From contig NZ_FOQH01000002.1 of NCBI RefSeq assembly GCF_900113695.1, positions 640,989 to 704,988 of the forward strand: DNA of 64,000 nt, read 5' to 3'. The DNA is from Albimonas pacifica. Its GTDB lineage: Bacteria > Pseudomonadota > Alphaproteobacteria > Rhodobacterales > Rhodobacteraceae. Positions 59,581 through 64,000 of the stretch are shown piece after piece; position 1 is the stretch's first letter; every line of letters starts with the position of its first letter. Under the pieces are notes generated by a model. It did no database searches. It was not told the origin of the DNA and saw only the letters and a list, made by a program, of their open reading frames with translations. The translations under genes were made by a program, and so were the position numbers.

Positions 59581-59640
59581 TTCAGTTCATGCGATGTTGC
59601 AAGGCGTAAATTCAGTTCATGCGATGTTGCAAGGCGTAAA
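59581..59640. repeat. Perfect 30-bp tandem duplication upstream of the nucleobase cassette
   Basis: Two identical 30-bp units (59581-59610 and 59611-59640), 42 bp upstream of the small-protein start. On the coding strand each contains TTGCAACATCGCATGAAC, and a degenerate third half-unit (CATCGCAGGAACACAA) follows at about 59560-59576. It may be a set of operator or promoter repeats, or a slippage product. Confidence 0.85.
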
Positions 59641-59838
59641 TGTAGACTTCGACGAGCAAAAAGATTGAGGCATTTCCGATGGTTACTCAGGCAAGAAAAC
59701 GCCGCGAACGGCAACATTTGTTGGCCAGAGCGCAGAATCCATGCCGGGGCTAAAGGTCGGCTCAGGGCCGATAGCTGACCGGACGACCGCCGATGTTCGT
59801 CCGAATGTACAGGCTGCAGCTCGCGATGCAGCTTTGGC

Positions 59839-60759
59839 TCATTCGGAACGAACCGCCAGCACCTTCGCCAGATCGCCGACCAACGCCTCTCGCTGGTCCA
59901 CCGACAGCGTCTCGAGGTTCCGCACCCGCCATCGCACCGCAGGCAGCTCGCGGGCGTGGGGCGTGGCGATCAGCGTCCAGTCGGGCTCGCCGCGCTCGAA
60001 GCCGAGAAGGAAGGTGCGGTGGGCGGGGGGCATGGCGCCGACCAGTTGCGCGACCAGCTCGCGGCGGGTGTCGAGGAGGTCCTGGAGGGTCACCGGTTCG
60101 AGGGTCATGCCGTCGAAGCCGCGCTCGAAGGTCTGGGAGATGTCCTTTGGGCGCGCGGAGAGGACCTCGCCCATGGGGCGGTGATGGCTGATGAGGTAGA
60201 CGACGAAGGCCTCGCGCAGGGCGTCGGTCAAGCCCTCGCGGCGCAGGAGGTCGCGTACGTCGAAGAGGTCGCGCGGGTGCTGGCGGTCGAGGGCCGCGAG
60301 CAGCTTGCCGGCATAGAGATCCTCGAAGGAGACCACCTGCGTCTCGGCGAAGCCGAAGGCGTCCTCGACCGCCTCGCTGACGGCCATGTCGCGGGGCGCG
60401 TTGACCACGCCGCGCAGGACCGGGGAGATCTCCACCTTCACCCGCGCGCCGGCCGCGGTGACGGTGAGGCGGCGGATGGCGCCCTCGGCTTCCGCGCGGG
60501 CGGCGCGGGCGCCAGGGATGTCCGCAAGGATGCGGGCCTCGATGCGCCGCATGCCGGCGTCGATGCCGGCCAGCGCCTCCGGGCGGTCATGCAGCGGCAG
60601 ATAGGTCAGGTCGATGTCGACGGAGAGGCGCGGCAGGTCGCGGTGGAAGAGGTTGATCGCCGTGCCGCCCTTCAGCGCGAAGTCGCGCTCCTCCGCGACC
60701 AGCGGCAGGATCCGCATCAGTAGGCTCACCTGCCGGCGGTATCGCTCCTCAATGGGCAT
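59839..60759 (-). CDS. abiEii: AbiEii-type nucleotidyltransferase toxin
   Basis: 306 aa. DNA-polymerase-beta-like nucleotidyltransferase of the AbiEii/AbiGii family: KGGTAINLF (residues 30-38) and SVDIDLTY with catalytic D48 and D50. Later FEDLYAGKLLAALDRQHPRDLFDV is a strong family signature. In the related MenT toxin the enzyme adds nucleotides to tRNA. Acts with the AbiEi gene as a type IV toxin-antitoxin and phage abortive-infection pair. The start overlaps the AbiEi-like stop by 11 nt. Confidence 0.93.
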   Translation of the reverse strand: MPIEERYRRQVSLLMRILPLVAEERDFALKGGTAINLFHRDLPRLSVDIDLTYLPLHDRPEALAGIDAGMRRIEARILADIPGARAARAEAEGAIRRLTVTAAGARVKVEISPVLRGVVNAPRDMAVSEAVEDAFGFAETQVVSFEDLYAGKLLAALDRQHPRDLFDVRDLLRREGLTDALREAFVVYLISHHRPMGEVLSARPKDISQTFERGFDGMTLEPVTLQDLLDTRRELVAQLVGAMPPAHRTFLLGFERGEPDWTLIATPHARELPAVRWRVRNLETLSVDQREALVGDLAKVLAVRSE

Positions 60760-61606
60760 CCAGATCCTCCGGCACGGTGATCAGGTTGACCGGGTCGAGC
60801 CGGCCGCCCCGCACCAGCATGCGCTTGCCCTTGCCGAGGTCGACGGCGGATTTGTCGAGCCGCTTCAGCCAGGCATGGCCGTGCCGCTCGGCGAAGAAGA
60901 AGAACAGCCGCTTCACCTTCACGCTGGCGCAGTCCTGGAGGAGCTTCTGCAGCCGCCGCGGGCGGAAATTGGCGGCGCCCTGCATCAGCATGTCGGCCTG
61001 GTGAAAGCTTTCCCGCTGCGGCAGCTCGTCCAGCATCTCCAGATAGGCGCGTTCGGGGCTGGAGAGGGTCAGCGGCAATTCCCACCGGCCCCAGGTCATC
61101 TCTTCGATGCCGCCGCCGCGCAGCTGCGCCGTGTCGCGGGCCGTGCCCGCGACGGGGTCCAGCGCGAGATGGCCGAGGCCGTAAGCGATGGGTTCGTTGC
61201 GGAACAGGGTTCGATTATTGTGATGGACGAAGCTCTGCGGCAGGCCAAGGCGCGAGACCCAGACGGGCGGCTTGCGAGGACCGTAGAGATGCACGGTCCT
61301 GATCTCTGGGTCGAGATAGTGGCTGAAGCCATGCATCTCGAGCGCCGTGCGTCCGCCGACGACGAGGTCTTCGCGGAGCAGGTTCTGGAGCGAGAGGACC
61401 ACCACCTGCCAGCTGAGATCGCGAAGGAAGCGGCTGGGCCGACGGTAGACGCCGCGCACGGGCTGGTCGAGCCAGCCGCTCTTTACATAGTAGGCGCGGA
61501 GGTTGCTCGCGATACCGTGGCCTTCGAGCCAGGCTCCGTCGACCAGCAGGCCTTCGGGGAGGTCCTGCGCGAGGCGGTTCAGATGCGAGGCTCTGGAGTC
61601 AGTCAT
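60749..61606 (-). CDS. abiEi: AbiEi-type antitoxin/autorepressor
   Basis: 285 aa. N-terminal winged-helix-type domain (about 1-70, with LVDGAWLEGHGIASNLRAYYVKSGWLDQPVRGVYRR) and a C-terminal antitoxin domain including GGRTALEMHGFSHYL. A frame extension of 44 residues upstream reads through the promoter, so I used the ATG of MTDSRAS. AbiEi proteins repress their own promoter via inverted repeats. One overlaps the -35 here. Confidence 0.9.
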   Translation of the reverse strand: MTDSRASHLNRLAQDLPEGLLVDGAWLEGHGIASNLRAYYVKSGWLDQPVRGVYRRPSRFLRDLSWQVVVLSLQNLLREDLVVGGRTALEMHGFSHYLDPEIRTVHLYGPRKPPVWVSRLGLPQSFVHHNNRTLFRNEPIAYGLGHLALDPVAGTARDTAQLRGGGIEEMTWGRWELPLTLSSPERAYLEMLDELPQRESFHQADMLMQGAANFRPRRLQKLLQDCASVKVKRLFFFFAERHGHAWLKRLDKSAVDLGKGKRMLVRGGRLDPVNLITVPEDLDAH

Positions 61607-61613
61607 ATTGAGT

Positions 61614-61648
61614 ATTTTAGCATGATTGCAAACCGAGTGCAAGTTTGC
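61614..61648 (-). promoter_or_regulatory. abiE promoter with overlapping inverted repeat
   Basis: On the minus strand TTGCAC (61642-61637), a 17-nt spacer and TAAAAT (61619-61614) form a good sigma-70-type promoter. Transcription would begin about at the ATG (61606), so the mRNA may be leaderless. GCAAAC-N9-GTTTGC (61628-61648) covers the -35, a fitting AbiEi operator. Confidence 0.7.
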
Positions 61649-61722
61649 GAGCGGTGGCGCTGGATCAATCAGACTGAGCGAACTGGTGACTTTATAAACC
61701 GGAGCAGGAGGACCGGCTTCCG

Positions 61723-62472
61723 TCATCGAAGTTCCCACACGACCTCGGCGAGTGGCTCCGCTCCGGGCGCAAGGCGGTCCGCAAGAGCCGCAGGCTCGGC
61801 AGGCTGCGCCCGCAGATGCGCGGGTTCGTTCGAAGGCAGCTGGCGGCGCACGGCGTCTGGGACATCCTCGACAAGGAGCGCCTCCATGTCGGCGAAGGCA
61901 GCCGGATCCACCTCCCCCTCCTCGAGACGAGCCTGGGCCGCGTCCAGCCGCTGCTGATAATCGAGCAGCTCGTCCCGCTCCTGCTGGAGCGCGAGGCGGG
62001 CTTCCAGGTCGCTCTGGTAGTCCTCCCAGCGGGGCCGGAAATCCTCTATGCTTTCGGGGTCCAGATCCTCGGGCTCCAGCTCGAGGCCGTGCTCGTCGAA
62101 GACGCGTGTGCCGTCGCGGGTCTTGAACACCCGACGGCCATCCTCCAGCACATAGGCCTGCTCCAGCTTCTCGCCGATGGCCGCCTGCACGGCGTCGAGC
62201 GCTTCGCGGTTGTCCATCAGGGCGCGGATCACCGCCGCGTCATGGACGGACAGCCGGTCCTGCATCCGATCGACCTGCATCTGGGTGATCGTGGCGATGG
62301 CGACGAACTCGACCGCGTCGTCGAAACTCTCCTGCGCCGCCTTCTCCTTCTCCTGCTGGTCGCGGATGCGCTCGGCCTGGCGGCGGAACCCCTCTTCCAC
62401 GGTCGCGCGGCGCCACACGTCCCGGGCGGTGCGGACATGGACCTGCACGGCGCTGTCGAAATCGAGCCTCAC
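61723..62472 (-). CDS. Hypothetical coiled-coil protein
   Basis: 249 aa with a GTG start, not recognised. Very rich in Glu, Asp, Gln, Arg. Helical segments at about 25-60 (RRQAERIRDQQEKEKAAQES) and 150-195 suggest coiled coils. In the middle is YVLEDGRRVFKTRDGTRVFDEHG, a small beta element. The GTG at 62472 has GGAGG 8 nt upstream and overlaps the previous stop by 4 nt, so it is preferred over a GTG 9 nt earlier. No membrane segment. Likely mobile-element cargo or plasmid-type gene. Confidence 0.72.
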   Translation of the reverse strand: MRLDFDSAVQVHVRTARDVWRRATVEEGFRRQAERIRDQQEKEKAAQESFDDAVEFVAIATITQMQVDRMQDRLSVHDAAVIRALMDNREALDAVQAAIGEKLEQAYVLEDGRRVFKTRDGTRVFDEHGLELEPEDLDPESIEDFRPRWEDYQSDLEARLALQQERDELLDYQQRLDAAQARLEEGEVDPAAFADMEALLVEDVPDAVRRQLPSNEPAHLRAQPAEPAALADRLAPGAEPLAEVVWELR

Positions 62473-62828
62473 CCGTCGCACCTCCGTCGGATCAAAGCGG
62501 AGACGACGCCCGCGGGCGTGTTGTCCGGGAACTTGCGGAAGGCGGCGTAGACCGTCTCGACGGCGCCGTCCTCATGATAGAACCAAGTGTAGATGCAGCT
62601 CATGCCGGCCGGGCTGTCGCCATCGGCCTTGTAGCGGGCGAAGGCGAGGCCTTCGACCACGCCGGCGACGAAAGCGTAGCGCTCCCGCTCCTCCATCTTC
62701 TGCATGACGGTTCCGGCGGTGAAGCTCTCGGCCTGGGCCGAGACGGCTGAAAGCGAAGCAAGCGCGGCGAAGAGCACCGCCTCGTTGCGCAGCGTCTTCA
62801 CAGTATTATTCGAGCAGCCTCTCCACAT
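62469..62828 (-). CDS. Small exported protein, possibly Rap1a/Tai-like
   Basis: 119 aa. Signal peptide (LFAALASLSAVSAQAESF), then ERERYAFVAGVVEGLAFARYKADG and two Cys (about C79, C117) that could form a disulfide. The pattern resembles Rap1a/Tai-type immunity proteins, but weakly. Start uncertain: GTG ten codons in (VKTLRNE) is an alternative. Translationally coupled to the coiled-coil protein downstream. Confidence 0.62.
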   Translation of the reverse strand: MWRGCSNNTVKTLRNEAVLFAALASLSAVSAQAESFTAGTVMQKMEERERYAFVAGVVEGLAFARYKADGDSPAGMSCIYTWFYHEDGAVETVYAAFRKFPDNTPAGVVSALIRRRCDG

Positions 62829-62850
62829 ATACGACCGTTATTGTGAAAAA

Positions 62851-62881
62851 TTGGCATAGGCCCATTCGCTTGTGCTACAAT
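62851..62881 (+). promoter_or_regulatory. Candidate promoter for the serine resolvase gene
   Basis: TTGGCA (62851-62856), 19-nt spacer, TACAAT (62876-62881) in an AT-rich patch of the 190-bp divergent region, 138 bp upstream of the resolvase start. The spacer is 2 nt long of ideal. Confidence 0.4.
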
Positions 62882-63018
62882 TATCTTGAATGTGGGAAAT
62901 GCCGTCGCGACCGGCCTGCGCCGCCGCCGCGAAACTTCCCGGGAACACGACGCACGGAAAGGGTCGTTTAGGTTGCAGCCGCATGCGTTCGGGCGGCGGC
63001 GGAAGGAAGCGTGCGCGC

Positions 63019-63600
63019 ATGAAGAAGCTTGGATATCTGCGGGTCTCGACCGCCGACCAGCGCCCGGACCGGCAGGTCGACGGGCTGCAGGCGATCTGCG
63101 ACGCGCTCTACGTGGAGCATGCCTCGGCCTCGGGGCCTCGCCGACCTGTCTTCGACCAGGTGATGGCCGAGCTGCAACCCGGGGACATGTTCGTGGTCTG
63201 GGACCTCGACCGCGCCTTCCGCTCGGCGATCGACGCGCTGACCGCGCTGGACCGGTTGCGGGCGCGGGGTGTCTCGATGTGGATCGTCAATCTTCAGGTC
63301 GACACCAGCACCCCCAGCGGCCTGCTGGTCTACACGGTGATCAGCGCCATCGCGGAGTTCGAACGCCGGATTCTTTCGCAGCGCACCAAGGAGGGCCTGG
63401 CCGCCGCGAAGCGCCGGGGCCGAAGGCTGGGCCGCCCTCCGAAGCTCACGGACGAGACCCTGCGGGAGGCGCGGCGGAAATTGCGCGCCGGCCCCGCGAC
63501 GGTGAAGGACCTCGCGACGGAGCTCGGCGTTGCGCCATGGAGCCTCTCCCGCGCACTGAAGCGGCAGGAGGCGCAGGCCGCCTCGACGGGCGATTTCTGA
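63019..63600 (+). CDS. Serine recombinase/resolvase
   Basis: 193 aa. Resolvase/invertase domain: YLRVSTADQ with nucleophile S10, GDMFVVWDLDRAFRS, AIAEFERRILSQRTKEGLAAAKRRGRRLGRPP, followed by a short C-terminal HTH (ATVKDLATELGVAPWSLSRALKR). Length and layout match Tn3-type resolvases and Hin-like invertases. The repeat/palindrome region 0.3 kb downstream could be its site. Divergent from the small exported protein. Confidence 0.93.
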   Translation: MKKLGYLRVSTADQRPDRQVDGLQAICDALYVEHASASGPRRPVFDQVMAELQPGDMFVVWDLDRAFRSAIDALTALDRLRARGVSMWIVNLQVDTSTPSGLLVYTVISAIAEFERRILSQRTKEGLAAAKRRGRRLGRPPKLTDETLREARRKLRAGPATVKDLATELGVAPWSLSRALKRQEAQAASTGDF

Positions 63601-63882
63601 CATACCTGACGGCGGAGCGATCTCCAGGTCAGGGATGCCCCATCGCCGTCCGCGCTCGATGGGAGGCCCAGGAGGGAGAGCACGATCTCCCGCCCGGTCT
63701 TCATGACATGGTCAGGGGGCCAGGGGGCTCGAAGGCCCCCGGTCGATGGGGTGCAGGGGAGCGCCGAAGGCTCCTCTGCGAGGGATGGAACGCCGATACG
63801 TCCCGGACTGACGCCGGCTCGATGCCGGGGTCAGGCCCATGGCCGGGGGGATGCAACGGGGGCGCGCAGCGGGCCCCCTTGC

Positions 63883-63914
63883 CAAGATGGTGTTGTACTA
63901 CAACACACATCTTG
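63883..63914. promoter_or_regulatory. Long inverted repeat near the right end
   Basis: CAAGATG, then GTGTTGTA-C-TACAACAC (perfect, 63890-63906), one extra A, then CATCTTG. Arms total 15 bp each with one bulge. AT-rich centre in GC-rich DNA. No U-tract, so an operator or recombination site fits better than a terminator. Confidence 0.65.
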
Positions 63915-64000
63915 CGATCCGCGCCGACCGACCCTCGCGCCCAGCGTCAGACCTCCCGGCAGACCCCGCGGCGCACATCTTGCGATCCGCGCCGACCGAC
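63906..64000. repeat. 27-bp direct repeat, two copies, at the right end
   Basis: Identical 27-bp sequences at 63906-63932 and 63974-64000, starting CACATCTTGCGATCC, with 41 bp between (68-bp period). The second copy ends exactly at the window edge and may continue. The first overlaps the right arm of the long inverted repeat. Confidence 0.85.

Larger units (their letters stand above)
52877..64000. mobile_element. Accessory defence/mobile island (runs off the right end)
   Basis: From 52.9 kb the content changes to toxin-antitoxin pairs (Fic, AbiE), ArdC-like antirestriction, the QueC/OGG/PfkB cassette, small unknown proteins and a serine resolvase. GC falls strongly at 55.9-59.7 kb, while other parts stay GC-rich, so it is a mosaic. 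No integrase or flanking repeat was found inside the window; the right boundary lies beyond 64 kb. Confidence 0.6.
63601..64000. other. 400-bp terminal region with hairpins and repeats, no gene seen
   Basis: Contains a small GGGGGCTCGAAGGCCCCC hairpin at about 63726-63743, a 32-nt imperfect inverted repeat at 63883-63914, and a 27-bp direct repeat. No coding frame is convincing. It may be a resolvase site, a partition/iteron region or an operator of a gene beyond the window. Confidence 0.55.

Noticed and set aside
63906..64000. Two 27-bp direct repeats with a 41-bp spacer, CRISPR-like at first sight
   Set aside because: Only two copies are visible, no cas gene is present, and the first copy is part of a long palindrome. 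Called a plain direct repeat unless more copies follow beyond the window.

Overview
The window looks like chromosomal DNA of a very high-GC alphaproteobacterium, most likely of the Rhodobacterales. Reasons: dense GC-rich operons with many 4-nt ATGA-type gene overlaps and frequent GTG/TTG starts, a DUF6525-like gene, DUF1028 beside a peptide transporter, alphaproteobacterial-type Zur boxes, and intergenic GC-rich palindromes. No rRNA, tRNA, CRISPR array or insertion sequence was recognised. This is a reading of the sequence only; family names rest on motifs, not on database searches.

Layout. 0-6.5 kb: copper amine oxidase, an SDR, then an operon of APH-fold kinase, class-III PLP enzyme and alpha/beta hydrolase, probably for amino-alcohol or amine breakdown. 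6.5-13.6 kb: a minus-strand four-gene cassette of unknown function (membrane coiled-coil protein, membrane-anchored ClpP-like protease, 1,336-residue coiled-coil protein with a C-terminal zincin motif, and a Ser/Pro-rich acidic protein). 13.9-23.2 kb: a complete dipeptide/glutathione-type ABC importer with gamma-glutamyltransferase, a divergent FCD-type GntR regulator with an 18-bp perfect palindrome between them, and a DUF1028 protein. 23.2-30.2 kb: two zinc-uptake operons, each preceded by a Zur-type box (ZrgA-like protein + FtsX-type ABC transporter + DUF3299 + secreted protein; and a His-rich outer-membrane-like protein + CobW/COG0523 GTPase + DUF6525). 30.4-41.4 kb: tex, a GFA protein, a rhodanese, an NCS2 permease, a two-subunit molybdenum hydroxylase and its LysR regulator.

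41.6-47.9 kb is a lower-GC mobilisable segment: a 35-aa ORF, MobC-like protein, relaxase, SDR/LysR pair, secreted amidohydrolase and a small tyrosine recombinase. 48.1-52.7 kb returns to core-like DNA (HupE/UreJ-like, PpiC-like, DUF3604, Crp/Fnr). 52.9-64 kb is an accessory defence/mobile island: VbhA-like antitoxin + Fic toxin, ArdC-like antirestriction protein with a partner, an unusual four-gene nucleobase cassette, the AbiEi/AbiEii toxin-antitoxin pair, small unknown proteins, a serine resolvase, and a repeat/palindrome region running off the right end.

The best candidate for an undescribed system is the cassette at 56.5-59.5 kb: a small Gly/Ser-rich protein whose start exposes an N-terminal glycine, a PfkB-kinase/nucleoside-deoxyribosyltransferase fusion, a QueC-like ATP-PP-loop enzyme and an HhH-GPD (OGG-like) glycosylase, all translationally coupled or closely spaced. 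QueC-like and OGG-like genes are known accessories of type IV CBASS, but no CD-NTase is present here. The cassette may be a stand-alone nucleobase-to-protein conjugation or nucleotide-sensing defence system.
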